A stretch of DNA of 64,000 bases, from assembly GCA_014871385.1 (NCBI GenBank), contig CM026425.1, forward strand, positions 2,021,684 through 2,085,683, written 5' to 3'. This DNA comes from Ceratodon purpureus. Lineage: Eukaryota; Streptophyta; Bryopsida; Pseudoditrichales; Ditrichaceae. The notes beneath the pieces were generated by a model, which worked only from the letters and a program-made list of their open reading frames with translations, was not told the origin of the DNA and made no database searches. A program made the translations under genes and the position numbers. How positions within the stretch are numbered: position 1 is the stretch's first letter; every line of letters starts with the position of its first letter. Shown in pieces: positions 13,283-27,250 of the stretch.

Positions 13283-13286
13283 TTAA

Positions 13287-16200
13287 TTTTTTTCCATTGA
13301 AACATGTCTTGTCGTAGCAATTTGTATAAATTGAGCTCTTTTTCCTTCACTTAAGTAGATAAAAGGATTTTTTTTTTTTTTATTACAATGCATCTTATTT
13401 GAAGAAGAAGCCTTTGTTCTTAAATGCAACTTGTTATTGATTTATTATCATAAATGGTTGGAAGCTTGTGGGAATGATTAGATCACAACTCTTGATGATT
13501 ATTCAAGGGCAACGCTGCGGTCTACACAATACTATAAATTTTAAGGTTTTTTCAACAAAACTTAAAGCATGTGTAATATAAAGTTATTTGAGGTTGTTTT
13601 GGATTATTGTGTTATTTCTCATTTTTGAACCATGAAATCTAGAATGAATTAATTTTTAACTAGAAAGGTGGATTGGAAGTTGCTAGATTCAAGTTTAAAA
13701 TTGATGTGGTTTCCAAGTTCAATATAGTGGAAGATGTTGGGTTGAACAATCGTGGTTGTCTAGGGTCCAAATTTAGATAAGATAGTACTAATGTATTTTG
13801 CTCAAATGTTTATTTCTATTTACAAACAATGGTTGTTTATGAGCCAAGATTCCTTAAATTTTGTGTAGACTAATGACCAACCTACAGGAGAAGCAAGAAA
13901 TTTAAAAATGTCGTTGATTTGTCACTTGAGCATTATAAAAAATTTAACAACGCAAATTCAATCGAATGGACTATTGTTGAATGTGTGTAGGTGCAATATC
14001 CACTTTACGGTATTATTTACATAATTGACACACCACAATTGATTGTCAAGAATCAATTCCATGAGGTTATAACTAGAGATTTTTTTTGCATCCTCTTGTC
14101 TTGACTTTGTGACAATAAAAACCATGCTTTAAATAAAGGCAAAATAAAGTAGAGCATTGGCCAGTATCTTTATTACATTCTAGAATGGGATACAAAATGC
14201 ACCATGAAAAATAAATTTATTCACCAACTTGCTTCGACGTTGAATGGAATTAGAATGTTTTAAGATTGGGTGACTCATTAGTAGTTGAGTGAATTTCTCC
14301 GGCGAACAATTAGATTGATATTTATAAAAGAATGACCAATGTGGTCTACATCATTGTAGACACGAAATGTTTCAGTCTTATTTTAATCAATCATTTCTAT
14401 ATGTATTCGAAACTTGTATGTATTAAATTTTATTGAATTAACACCAAATAAATAAGCATTTTTACGGAAGTGGATTCTTTACAAACACCTTTATCACATT
14501 CTTCAGTTTTATATTGAATGAATGGAGGATGGCACATTCATGCACTAGCATGTCTGGATGTTCGATAAAGTTTGAATACTTCAGACTAAGCTAAGTAGAC
14601 TCAGTAATCATAAAAATTGATTTTAGTAGAGTCATGTTTTAAGATTTATATTATAGAGATGTACTACCGTGGTCTGGATAATTATAGTGTAGGAATATCT
14701 TACACTCAAAAATTACGTTGACTTACCATTCCCAAATTCATTATCAATTTGCGAGGGTTTGATTTGATTGGGTTTATGCCAATTAAACAAAATCCGTTAT
14801 AGTTTCTATAAACCAATTATAATATATACTATATTTTATATTGTTGATATTCTTCATGACACCAATATTGTTGTCCTTCTTTGAAAATACTAACAATACC
14901 AATGGATATAATCCAACCCACTCAATTTCATTTTTTAACCATTACCTTTATATTTAACCTTGAATTCATGTTCCATCTCATGATCATTACTATAACTAAG
15001 AAAATACCATGAGCAATGAACGTAGAATTTTGTTCATAGCACATGGTTCCCGCTCACGGCTCATGTCATAGCCTCCTTCTAGTCCACCTTAATCATACCT
15101 CTTAGCTTTGTGTCATTTCATGTACTCTGAACACTGAATACAAGGCACTGAACTAAATCCATTTACTTTACACATTTCACATCAGCCAAGTAAATTGTTC
15201 CACCCCTTTTTCGACTCCTTTTCTGATCCTCGTCCTGATCTAAACAGCAGAAGCTTGCGCAAAGGTTGGTCGGTTTGATTCCATCGATATGCATCCAACA
15301 CAACCATGGTACTTCCCACCCTCATTTTTCTATGTGCATTCTAAAAGAGATTGACACATTCAATTCTGAAACATTATCTCCTTCAATTCCGCATGGAAAT
15401 ATACTATTTTTTGGTGCATTCCTCCTTATCGGTGATGCTTTTATTTGTTCAAGATTTAGTATTTACTTGGACTTCGTGTTGGTACACATCCATGGTACCA
15501 GTAGTCTTTCATACTTAAATCAGTTGCTTCAGTAATTGTTTTCCCAAAACGTACTTTAAATCTCTATTGAGTGCCTTGTTATTGCTACTGTGTCAATATC
15601 TGTGTCGAACTAGACATGATTTTCTCCTTTTTTAAGCAAGGATTTGGATACCGGTATTCGGTATCTGCTAGAAATATTCCTTTTAACGTGTAGGTACCGG
15701 TATTTATCGAGCTGAAAGTTTATTTGTGGATTTCTTATGTCACATTGTTGGATTGGTTGCTCCAGGATACGTGTTGCTTTACTTGTACGCAGGATTCTGG
15801 TATTGTCAAAATCAGGTGAGAAATGAATTGCCTTCTTAAACTAACCACTCATGACCTTTATAAAATGGACTTGCTGAAAGAGCGATAGTTTACTTGACAT
15901 TAACATGATCAGCCATGTTGTTACACTTGTTTCTGGTTTCTGTGTTTATAACGTCAGTTCCTTAAAAACCATAAACTCCCAACATCAGAATACTATCATT
16001 CTCAGCACACCCTTGCAAGCTTCTCCATGCAAATGCTCTGCTCATCAACCACCAAACCTCACCAGAACACACCTCCAAAACTCAAATTATAGCCCACCAT
16101 CGCACAATCATGGGCTGGGTGTGCATTGCTAGTTTTGATAAAAAAGCACTTGAAATTGACAACTCAAAACTCAAAGTTCTGATTTGTTTAAGAAAGGTTC

Positions 16201-16586
16201 ACGCTCGTGTGAATAACCCAATGGTAAATTCATTGTAAGCCAATGTTCAAATCAAAACCAACACTGTGCAACAAGCATGGTGAAGGGAACAGGCGTGAAG
16301 TAAGTGAGGGCCACAATTGCGCAGCCTTGCAATAATGTGCAGACATGAATGTGAACCACCTGATTTGTACACCTTTAAGTAAGCTCAAAACTTTGATCAT
16401 GCCCTGTAAGACGTCAACACCTTCATAGTACTAGTACAGCAACGACACCTCTAAAACTACATGACCTACCTGCTAAATTTTGAGCTTAGCATAACTTATT
16501 TTGTGCACTTGGATTTCTATCCAAAACGCAGAGCACACATATACAAGCGCTGAACTCATTTATGTACAGTATTAAGACATGATTCT
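13287..16586. other. long AT-rich stretch, no supported gene
   Basis: Only short spurious frames are present. No recognisable domains, RNA genes or terminal repeats were seen. Confidence 0.4.
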
Positions 16587-18574
16587 TTACCAGTTCTCTT
16601 TCATGACTTTCGCCTTCTCAAGGATGTATTTTCCTTCCTTGTACTTCTGGGATTCTTCATAAGCTTTCTCATATTTCCAGCCAAGAACTTCTTGGCATTG
16701 GAAGCAGCAGATGTCTGCTACAGTATGCAGTCCCGTCATCAGATTCCGATCTTCTTTGACCCCAAGTGTCACGTTCACTACATTCGTGAACAGGTATGCC
16801 CTTCCATTTCTTCCCTGCACATGAGCGATCCCATTTGTCACTTTCTTTCTCTCGTCGTGATGCTCAAGACAAGTGTCTCTTGTCAAATCTCCACCCAAGG
16901 CAATTGAAGCTTAATGTGCGTTTCACATATTAATTATAAACCACACAATTCTACATAAAAGTAAAGAGACAGATAGTCATTCTACATAAACTCTATCAGA
17001 AGCACGAAGGCAACAAAACGCTATATCACACGAAGATTCAAGTTGATATTTCAACGCCTGTCTTTGTTCCAGTCCAGAGTTGCTCTCCCATTTATCAAAG
17101 CCATAAAATGTTTACCTTTCATTTGTACCCTGACAATCATATATCGTCCTGTTTGTTGCTACCAACCAAACATAATCACTTTCTGTGATCTCTGTCCACA
17201 TTATGTTCTTCTACGTTCAACGGGAGAGCTGTTGAGAAGTTTTATAAAACTGTAGAGAGGGCCAAAATCCTGAAAGCCTTCCTCGTTACTTCAATACTGG
17301 GATTTTGACTGTCGTAAACATTATCTTAATTTAACTGGGTGCTTATCTGTAGCTCATTCAATCAAAATGAACTACAGATAGACGCAGAATACTAGGATAA
17401 ACTGATACAAGAGCTGGAAAAACACCCTAACTTGATGGCAAGTATTTTTTCATCTTGTATGAGAGAGATGAGCTACAGTACTCTAGTAATTACAGAGAAC
17501 GGCAAACTACCGACAGCGTCAACTCAAAATGTTGCAAGAATCACTTCAGCTAAATTTCAGGTCTGCCTACATTGACATTAAGCAGTCTACCACAAGTGCT
17601 TCAAATAACTGCTTGACAATGCAGGAAACAATCATCAAAACAAGCTCAAGCATACGAATCTTGCAAAACAGAGAGTTCAGAACGACATACACCCCTAAAA
17701 ATCGGAAGATATAATAGCTATTTCCACAAGCGACCTGCTGAGACATCCAAAGTACAAAGCAAGGAGAAAACCACCCTAAAATGCCATCAACGAAATGAAA
17801 AAGGGTTTCCTCAGTTACACTACACTTCCCAAGAGCGAGGAGGCGACCTGTTCTCCTTCAGTCTGTGTCTACAAATCCCCTAGTATATTTTTAAAAAAGG
17901 AAAAAATCATACGCTAAATCACAACCGATAAATTCCACAACCCAGCCAGACACTCTCTGATGTTCAAACCATTGTGACAACCAACAAAAATCCACTACCG
18001 AAATATGATTAGCACAGCACCAATTGCCGACTCCCTACTACGAAAAGTCCCATTTCCATCACGAAAAGCCGCCCAGGGTGCAAAATTGACAGTACCCATG
18101 CATAGAGCAACTCGAAGAAATGGTGCTAAGTGGTCACAGTTGCACCAAACAACGATATCGTTGCACACAACCAGCACACCAGCAAGGAACGACGTGATCA
18201 ACTGGCCCTAACGGCCTCTAACCCAACTGCTACGGTTCGAGCTACCGTAAACCCCACCCCACAGCTGATGACAACATCCCCAAAAACACCACATCACACA
18301 AAAACCATCCCAATTCAAAGCCGGCCCACACGAATCAAACCCACACCACCAAACCAACACTCCCACACCTCAATTGACCTAACCCTTCAACCTCAATTCA
18401 CCGATTCTGATGAGAATCAGCAAACTCCGATTGTTTGTTGCCCACCTGAAAGCACTTGGAGATGATCTCGTCGTGGTCCGCCACATGGCAGCGGCAATTG
18501 CAGCAGCTGTAGATCCTCGGCCCCGGAATCGCCACCCCTCCTGTGAGACCGGCCTCCCCGTCTCCCTCCCCCAT
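16587..18574 (-). CDS. Yippee-like zinc-binding protein
   Basis: Two exons (18574-18446 and 16814-16587) join in frame across a 1.6-kb intron and give 118 residues, the usual Yippee size. The first exon ends with [22 protein letters not shown], which carries the first zinc-ligand pair (C-x2-C). The second begins [15 protein letters not shown] and holds [25 protein letters not shown], with the second C-x2-C pair, and then [15 protein letters not shown], the conserved tail. Yippee proteins share the Mis18/cereblon beta-tent fold and often act in ubiquitin-ligase or chromosomal complexes; the plant role is not settled. A GA-rich 5' leader lies upstream on this strand. The N-terminus ([12 protein letters not shown]) differs from the usual short form, so the exact start is less sure than the rest. 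Confidence 0.85.
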
Positions 18575-18859
18575 TCCCCCCCTCTCCCTCTCCTCCCCCT
18601 CCTCAACTACAACCACAACAACAACTACAACAACTGCTGAATGAATCCTCAAACCTCCTCCTTTGTGCCTCCTCTTGTGCTCTCTCTCTCGTTTCTCTTC
18701 TCCTTTCTCTGTTGTCTTGCCCAAGTGTTGGCCTGTGATTGCTCTCCTTCTGTGCTCTTCTCTCTCGCTCTGTGTCTGCTCTGCAATTTCCGGAATCCAG
18801 ACACCAACAAACACTCTTCCAAGCTTACCACGCAACGCCACGAAAGGCGTGCAATTCAC

Positions 18860-20115
18860 GGTTTGCCTGCTAATTTAATCCTGCTCAGCGATGATGATCC
18901 TGCTTTGCTGATTCTTTCGCTGAAACGAAACCAACCCAAAATTGGAAATTTTGAGGATGGGAGAACCAAAATACGAGAAATTCTTTTCAGTGATATTTGT
19001 CTATTTTTGAGCCATTTGAGGATATTTTTAGTGGTTGTTTTTGGAAAATGCAAGAATTGAAGGATTAAGTTTTTGCGAGACGAACCTTATTTTTCCAAAG
19101 TAAATAGATTATTTGTTGAAGGGTGAATGAAGTTTGAACCTGCTATTGACGTTATGGGAGTGAGTTGTTTAGTGAGGCATGCATTTGTGTTAAATTATGT
19201 TTGTGACTCTGTTCACACGTGCGGTTTGGGTGGGGGAGGGAGGTGACGTGGCGGGGGTTAGGAGGGAGGGGTGGAGAGTGCAATTATGAGAGGTGGTTTA
19301 TCCGGTTCAGATTCTGGGTTGGCCAATGGGATGGGGGGGTTTGTGGGGAGGGTTTGGATGTTCACATGCGAGTTCTGCTCTGCTTCATTTTCAATAACTT
19401 ATTCTGGGAGAATGTGAAGGCGGTTTGCTTGGCATTTTCAGTAGTGCCCAAGCGTCCGATTATTTTTGAATCTGTTTGTGATCCGATATTGGAATGTGAT
19501 GTGTAGATTGAAGCTATCTTTCACCCTTCAGATGATTGTCTTCGATTAGGCTTTTTTAAAATTTTGGGTAAGTTTTTATGGTGTCAATTATGAATGTGAT
19601 TTTTTGAAAAAATTGTTAACCTAAGAATTTTAAAAGCTTGGTGGTAATATAATTTCTTTTTTCACTTGGTTTTAAGGAAAAACAAATCTACTCCTCTAAG
19701 TCATTTTTTTTTTTTTTTGGTCAAGAGGCAATTTGAAAATTTTGATTACATCCCTCTATTATCTTTAAGAGCTTTTATACAACTAACTAATATGACTGTT
19801 TTTGAGAGTGTTCAAATGATTCTTTCTACAGTAGAAACATCGTCAAAGGTTTGAGATTTTTTCTTATAATGTCTAAAAATAAAATGGATTAAATCTTGGA
19901 AGATATTTAGAGAGATTTTTTTTTAATTAAAAGTTCTTTTTTTAATTTAATTTTTTTTACACTCTCAAAAGCAATTATGTTATTAGTTATTTGTGTGAAA
20001 ACCTCTCAAAGGTAGTAAGGGTGTAATAAAATTTTAGGAGTTGCCTCTTGTCGAGGAAGAATGACTAAGAAGATAATAATTATTTTTTGAATCTAATGAA
20101 AAAGTTATATTCATA
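18860..20115. other. intergenic DNA upstream of the Yippee gene, with repeat-like right part
   Basis: A GC-richer part to about 19500 may hold the Yippee promoter. The stretch 19700-19900 resembles 51200-51400 (shared pattern: CAACTAACTAATATGACTG, TTTTGAGA, TACAGTAGAA), so it belongs to a dispersed repeat. No gene was seen. Confidence 0.35.
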
Positions 20116-20160
20116 CAAACTCATCTAATTCTCTATATCAACAAGAATTAGATGAGTTTG
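20116..20160. repeat. perfect 17-bp inverted repeat (hairpin)
   Basis: CAAACTCATCTAATTCT at 20116-20132 is exactly complementary to 20144-20160, with an 11-base loop. It abuts the left end of the TTAA-flanked element. It could be part of a foldback element or a transcribed hairpin. Confidence 0.7.
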
Positions 20161-20176
20161 AAAAATCACGTTTTAA

Positions 20177-21109
20177 CCCCTAGAGGTTCAGGAAATCCAA
20201 AATATCTCTCGGCTGTTTAAGGCAGCCTAGATGAAGGGGTTAAAAGTAATATTTTTGCCTAAGAATTTTACTGGATGCTCCTTATACGGCCAAGTGTATG
20301 TGGTAAAATTTCCGAAGCCAAATTTCACTTTTAGAACCTTCATCTAGAAATTTTAGGTTTCAAGTCCAAAATGGGTAGTTTAAAATTAGGTTTTTTTAGA
20401 TTTCTTTTTTTTGAAATGTGTTCATAACCAATTCACTACTCAAAATCCAAAGTGGCCTAAGTAAAAAAACTTACCAATTTTACAAGGGCAGCCTCCAAAA
20501 ATCACAGAAACCACCTTTACAGTTTTTGGTAATTTTACAATTTTTTTTTCAAAATTTGTCAAAATTTGAGATGTAGGAATTTTTCAAATTTTTTTTTTCT
20601 AATAATTCAAAAAATCTTGGACGGAACTTTTAACCGTTCACTTTTCTAAAAAACCAAAAGTATTTCACGTCATTTAAGATTACCATATTGTGGATTTTGT
20701 ACCTTCTTGTGGAAAATAATTTGCATGAAGACCAAAAAAGTGTAATGAGACTTAAAATTTTGCATGGAGGTGCTCAACTTAGTTACCTATGTGGAAAAAA
20801 AGATGAGCAAAATTTTTGAGGTAACAATAATCAAGTCTCCCTTGGCACCATTTAGGGTATGCCTTTCGTGCAAAGCAAAAAAAAAAAAAAAAAAAAAACA
20901 TTAAACTTTGAACGTTATAATCTCACAAATGGTAAAGATCCAACCGTTGAAATTTGACATGGTATTTGTACAGGTAATAAGATTTAAGATCTTACGGTTG
21001 CATGTATCAAAAAATTAAAAAAATAATAATCATACTTCAACTTCTACAAGGTTGTCAAAAATCCCTTTTTTTGGTTTTGGAGGTCCAAAAACGGCTTGAA
21101 CCTTCAGGG
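20177..21109. mobile_element. piggyBac-like non-autonomous element, diverged
   Basis: TTAA precedes CCCCTAGAGGTTCAGG on the left; on the right the complementary strand reads CCCTGAAGGTTCAAG. The right TTAA has become ATTA. An internal GGGGTTAA lies at 20239-20246, so a 75-bp inner segment or nested end is also possible. The interior 20880-21060 matches, on the reverse strand, the repeat at 49500-49700. No coding frame is present. Confidence 0.4.
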
Positions 21110-21622
21110 ATTACATTGATGATATAGGAACCAACTCAAAAATTCAAAGTGCCCAGTTTAAACAATGATCCATTTAGGAACTAAAGCCACTTTGAGGTTG
21201 TCTTATTATATTTTAATGGCACAGTTTTAAAGCATAGAAGAAATCAATGGTCTCACTATATTTGGCATTAAAGAACTTGATGGTTTCTAAATTTAAAAGA
21301 AAACTAATTTTGTTGTCATTCAATCCTTGAAAACTAACTTGTTCTTGAGTTTAAAGATCACCAAGCTTTTATACAGCCAATGTAAAAAACCATTAAATAT
21401 CACCATATTTATTAGTTATTTAAAGTAAGCAAAGAAGATTATAACACTATATTCATTAAATTGGGAATTTCACATGTCCCAATTTGTTTATCACCTTAAA
21501 ATTGGAATGTCCATCTTAATTAAAAGAATATGAGGAAGACTTGAAATGTTTAGAAGACGTTCAATGTGTCATCGTTTAGGGAACTGTTAGAACTGCAATT
21601 GTCGACTTCATGATTGGAAACC

Positions 21623-21712
21623 TATTGGGGACATATTGGGAATGCATTGGGAACACATTGGGAACGTATTGGGAACGTATTGGGAACACATTGGGAACGT
21701 ATTGGGAATGCA
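21623..21712. repeat. 11-bp tandem repeat array
   Basis: About eight degenerate copies of GGGAACRYATT lie in a row, with ACGTATT and ACACATT variants alternating. Confidence 0.9.
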
Positions 21713-22190
21713 GTGGTAAATATAACTTCCAAGGAACAATACTGAGAACATTCCTTCGATACATTTATCACTGCTCCAAGCAATGCAGAAAAGGGTTTGA
21801 GAGGTTTCTGGTATTGTATTGAGAACAGTAGAAGATCTCATTGGGAGATTTATAAAATACAACCGATAACTTGCTTACAATATGAATTCTGACACTTTTG
21901 GAATGTTCAAGACAAAAGTAATCAGCAATGAGATCTTTATTTCATTGTTTATGATCGTATACTGAATTTGTCAAAAGCATGTTCCAGTATTCTGATTACA
22001 TTCAATAATCACGAGAGCCGCTTAAACTATTTATATCTTACCAAATAACGGAAAATATCTTCTACTAAGTATACTTCGTATATCAACTACCTCCATACAT
22101 ATATTTTGCTAGTTTACACATGCCAGGATACAAATGTTCAAGAGATATAGTAAATTTAAGATTGGCATAGTTGCTTATTATGTCTAAGCA

Positions 22191-23673
22191 ATTAAGGTTA
22201 TCACCTTAAATGCATGTGATATGAAAAGGTGGAACCCGTAAAAGGGGTAGTGATAACTACCGCCTTTTATTGAGGTGGTGGCAACAGCCACCGTTGTTAC
22301 ATCTTGTCACTGCATCTTCAAGCTCTGTCTCAGGTGCTTCGGGTGGGCCCTGTTGGTTGGTACAACATTTCCTACCTGTGAATTTCTCTCCAGCAGCACC
22401 AAGCCATGAAGTACCACAAATTCGCTCACGACGAGTCCACAGGGTTTCGAACTCGGACCGATTATATGGAACACACTCATTCCAACCAACAGATTTGAGC
22501 CATGGCTTGGCGACAGAACCTGTATTTCACATTCTAATATAGAGATCGCATCATTTCATCATCTCAATGGCCAGTTATTACACTATTTGATCCTCTTCAA
22601 TTATCAACAACTAAATTTCATTCAAAACAATGACAAACATTACTCTACATAATATGGACTTCTATGTTCCCAACTAACCATGTCCACATTGTAAAGATAT
22701 TTTCGCACTTAATACAAGCCATGTCCATAACTAATTTAAATTTAATGTACCCTAGAAAACATGCATTTGAATATTGAGGCCCTCAAATGAGGAAAAAATT
22801 ATTTCTTACCCTGATGTAGATCCGTTCAAACTCCAACCTAAACAAGTCATATTCAATATTTAGGTGGCCACCTTAATTTCTAGAATTTCACCACCAGAAA
22901 TGATCGATGTCAATACGAATATGATTAAGGTGATCGCCTTAATGCTAAGCTCTAATACTCATACATCCCATAAACGACAACTTATTGCGGTTCTTAGGAG
23001 ACCTCATGTGTATTCATGTACCCAATGATTAAAACTTCATCCCCGTCTTAAGAGAATATCTTGACCACGGCAATATTTTAGTAGACGATTGAATATAATA
23101 TGAAACCGGCTAATTATATTATAAGCAAAAGAACGAGTCTACACTCTACACATGTAGTGGACGAAGTCTCGGTAAATCGAGACAATATTTCTATCGTGAC
23201 TTGTATCCAATCCAAAAAATTGAACCCAGACACTCTGGAAGTGAGGAACAATTAAACTAAAAGGATTATGCAAGAATCTAACATAAAGTTGGTCCTTTTC
23301 CGCCAAGGGACACCCTTCTTGATACTCAAATATATTTGACACACCTTCTCATGAATGCACAATCATACATACCATTAACACTACATGGTTTTAACACTAC
23401 ATGGTTTTCACTGATTCCCAAACCCGAAACTATTGAGTTCTCTTTATTCAAAAATATATAATTATTTACTTCGAAAATGACATGCGGCTTTTATCTCCAA
23501 CCCAACACTCGATCAAACATATCACAGTTTGCTGGTCTTTCTCCGTCTCTAATCTGCACTACATTGCGAAGAACGGTTAAAAATAATGCCGAAACACTCA
23601 ATCACATATTAGTGGCACTACACCCTGACGGTAACATAGAAGGATCCTGTAAGATTAAGGTGGACACCTTAAT
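22191..23673. repeat. 20-bp palindrome cluster, left margin (4 sites)
   Basis: Sites matching ATTAAGGTGGNCACCTTAAT start at 22191, about 22858, 22924 and 23654. They lie downstream of the transposase-like gene. Two further short inverted repeats (AAAAGGGGTAGT with ACTACCGCCTTTT; GGTGGTGG with GCCACC) lie at 22240-22300. Confidence 0.85.
22405..22505 (-). other. possible tRNA-derived or SINE-like fragment
   Basis: On the minus strand GAGTTCGAAAC (22444-22454) resembles a Pol III B box. No complete tRNA fold was found, so this is weak. Confidence 0.15.
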
Positions 23674-25679
23674 CTGATCTCACCTTCAAGACAAAAACTA
23701 TGGAAAGCTAGAGAAACACCAAATAATACCTCACATACTGAGACACCTTTCATAAAGAGACATTAGTTCTCGGCAGAATCTAATCCATCGGAATCGGAAG
23801 CAGAGTCCGAGCACCGATCCAAATTGTCCTTCGCGATTGCAATTTCCAAAGCTGGGATGCCAATATTAAGAGCTCCAGCTCGAGGTCTCCAGGCAGTCAA
23901 GATCGAGTCCGTGTGTACCCAGCACGGTGGCTGCGTCGAGTCAGCCCTCCACCTCAGTGCACTCCTCCCACTGATATCCCACCCACGATAGAAATCCTGC
24001 ACTTCGCGGTCCTTCTTCAAAGGTACGAAATACTGAACATAAATGTGTTTATAGTGTTCACTCGTTGTTGAAAGCTTTGGGTCGGAAAGGGCCAACGCCA
24101 ACCACACGGGTTTAGGCTCTTCTTCACTTTCTCCAGGGCGCAACAAAAGCATGAAGCCTTCCGCACAATCCCGGGCAACTCGAAATGAAGGCTGCGGCCT
24201 AGCCCTGGCCGGCCCAATGAAGTGGTTGTCAATATCAAACTCCTCTTTGACGCTACCATCACCATTGAACATATCTCTCGCACCCTCGTGTACTCGAGTC
24301 GTAGGCCAAAATCCGTCCACAAGTTGACGGGACGGTAAAGCAGCGGAAGCCGGTAACATAAGCGCCTCCCTCACTGTCTTCCAGTACGTAATGAGGTGCC
24401 CGTGCCTTGCAAGATAATTTCCTGACTCATCTTGTGCTGCAAGGGACTCCCAATAGGTGATAAATCCCGCCAATCCCTTCACGATTTCGTCTTTGTTTCG
24501 CATTGCGATGGGAATGGCTGCAAACGGCTCTCCACCAGGCAACATCTGCTTCCCTACAATGTCTGTACTCCAAAGCTTTATTCCTTCGGTAGGCTTCCAC
24601 AGCTCGTCGGTGCATTGAATCTTAAACTGCATAATCGGTTCACCATCGCGCATTGAGAACTTAAACTGCTGCCCTTTAGTGTGCCCGATAAGCTTGTCTC
24701 CATCTTTGGCAATGTATGGCTCAACAAATGCCTTGAAGTCAGGAACCTCCTCAATCAGATGGGGAATAACTTTCCCACAGTTCTCATCGATGTTCATGTA
24801 AGACTCCATCAGAGAGGGTAGTGTAGGATAATCATTCTCTCGTAGTTTCATGCTCCACCTACCGAAAGAAGCGTCGATGTCTTCATGTGTGTGTCCGACA
24901 AGAAGAAACGAAACAAAAACCTCTTCAAAAACTTCCTTTGCAACAAGAAGAGACCAGTAGCAAAAGACAAACCTACTCTTGTTGTCTTTCCAACAGTTGT
25001 CTAGTTGGACATGAAGAACCGGAGGTAGGGGTGTTGCATCTGTTGATGCCCCTGATATACCTAGAGCTTCGATGCAAGTTTCTTTACCCTCCAGCAGTGC
25101 GCTAAAGAGCGGCGTCCTTCCAGAATTCTGGAATAGGCGCCCAGTAGCTGATGCTTTAGGCTGCTCGAGATCTCGAAGAAGTCTGGCTATAGAGCCAACC
25201 GTATGATTTGAATCAGCCTTGTATAGATCAAGAGCATAATGAGCATATCGAACATCCCCATGCCCATGCGCTATCATACCCGTCACTGATACGGGTAGTT
25301 TCATTAGCCCATCTGTGTTTTTATTTTTGGTTGCAAAGCATGGTGAAGCCGTCTTGGAATGATCCATTTTATCATGGATTATGGTCAGTACCTGATCAGG
25401 CCTTTGGATTGAGAGATACCGTGCAGCATAATATGCCTGACGGTGCGCCTCCTGCTCTGCAAGATGGCGTTCTAACAATTTCGCATAAAAAGCATAAGCT
25501 GTAGAACCCAAGGGGTGTGCATCCCTCATTTGCTTTCTCCTATCACAGGTACCACATCGAGCAAACATATCTCCTCGGCGTTTTATGATACAGTCACTGA
25601 ACTCCAGGCGGCGAAGGAAGCTCACGGTTGAGGCAAAAATTTCAGGCAAACCCAAAGCAGCGTTAACCTGCAATAATGA

Positions 25680-27250
25680 GATGATCCGACTGAGAATTAA
25701 GGTGGTCACCTCAAATTGTGATATAGCGCATACATCAAGAATAAAAGAACTGAACACCTACCGTCAAACATACAAATAAAAACATGTTCAAAAAGACAAT
25801 ATGAACAAAATGTCCACTGAAATTTATACTCAGCAACTAAGAATCCACTAATTTAAAAAATAAATCAGCCCATGGAAACTTGTAAGATTCATATGATTAC
25901 ATAACTCAACAAAACAAATATAAAGGTCGACAATTTTAAGGAGGCCACCTTAAAACAACAAACGACAATAAAAAGTACACATTTAGGAAATCCTTCATCA
26001 GGTAACAGAGTACGACGATCAATGAGAGAATTAAGGTGGTCACCTCAATTTGAAACATAGCGCATACATCGAGAACAAAGAAACTGAATACCTACTGTCA
26101 ACCATACCACTGATAAAACATATTCCCAAATACTTAATAAATATAATGACTAAGCAGAAATCTATTGGGCCATTCTGAATCCAGACATATCTAAAAGAAA
26201 ACAGCCCCCCGAATACTGGTAACAGTAAAATTAATACAGGACTTGCAGAGTTCAATCACAAACCAAGGAGGACAGAATAAAGGTGGCCACGCTAAAACGA
26301 CCGACAATATAAAAATTAAGTACACATTTATCAAGTCCTTTTTCAAGTTCCAAAGTAAGATGATCAGTCTGAGAATTAAGCTGGTCACCTCAATTTCGAA
26401 CAGAGCGCATACATCAAGAACAAAGAAACTGAATACCAACCCTAAACCATACCACTGAAAATACAAAATCCTATATACTAAATGAATAGGACGACTAAAA
26501 GAAAATCTACTGGGCCATTTAGAAACCACGCATATTTAAAAGATTCAACCCCTTCAATACTTATAACCATGAAACTAATACATAAGAAACTGAATCAATC
26601 TCAAACCGAGGTGGACATAATTAAGGTGGCCACCCTAAAACGACCGAAAAGGTTAAAATGAAGTACACATTTAGCAATGCATTTATAAAGTACCAAAGTA
26701 TGATGATCGTGCTCAAAATTAGGATGGTCCCATCAATTTCAAATTGAGCGCATACTCTAAAAAATAAAGGAATTCAATACCTACTGTCAACCATACCACT
26801 ACAATAACATGTTCGGAAAATCTCAATCAATATACAACTAAACAAAAACCTACAGGGCCACTAGAACCCACACATATCTAAAAATGATCAGCCCTCTCAA
26901 TACTTATAACCGTAATATTAATACATTAGGTACTAATTCAATCACAAACGAAGGTGCACAAAATTAAGGTGGCCACCTTAATTTTTGCGAAAAGATTAAA
27001 ATGAACACATTTAGGAAAGCATTCATCATGTAGCAAAGTAAATGCTTAGAGAGAAAATTAAGGTGGTCACCTCAATTTCAAATATGGCGCATATATCAAA
27101 AATAAAGGAACTGATTTCTGTCAACCATACCACTTAAAAAACGGTTTGCAAAAACTTAATGAACCCCGTCTAAACAAATTTCTCCTAGGGCATCTATAAA
27201 CCCACATATATACAAAAGAAACCAGTCCTCTTAATACTTTCAGAATGGAA
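25680..27250. repeat. ~340-bp tandem repeat with two palindromes per unit, inside an intron
   Basis: Units start at about 25696, 26030, 26374, 26716 and 27057 (steps of 334, 344, 342 and 341 bp). Each carries palindrome A (GGTGGTCACCTCAAT type) and, about 247 bp later, palindrome B (GGTGGCCACCTTAAA type; 25934, 26277, 26620, 26963). Shared landmarks after A are AGCGCATACATC, then ACCATACCACT, then GGGCCA, then TACTTATAAC. The copy at 26963-26982 is a perfect 20-bp palindrome. The whole array lies in the last intron of the transposase-like gene. Confidence 0.9.

Noticed and set aside
18641..19060. Plus-strand open frame of 139 codons with a hydrophobic start
   Set aside because: It lies opposite the GA-rich leader of the Yippee gene; its Leu/Ser/Cys-rich start is simply the complement of a purine-rich stretch.
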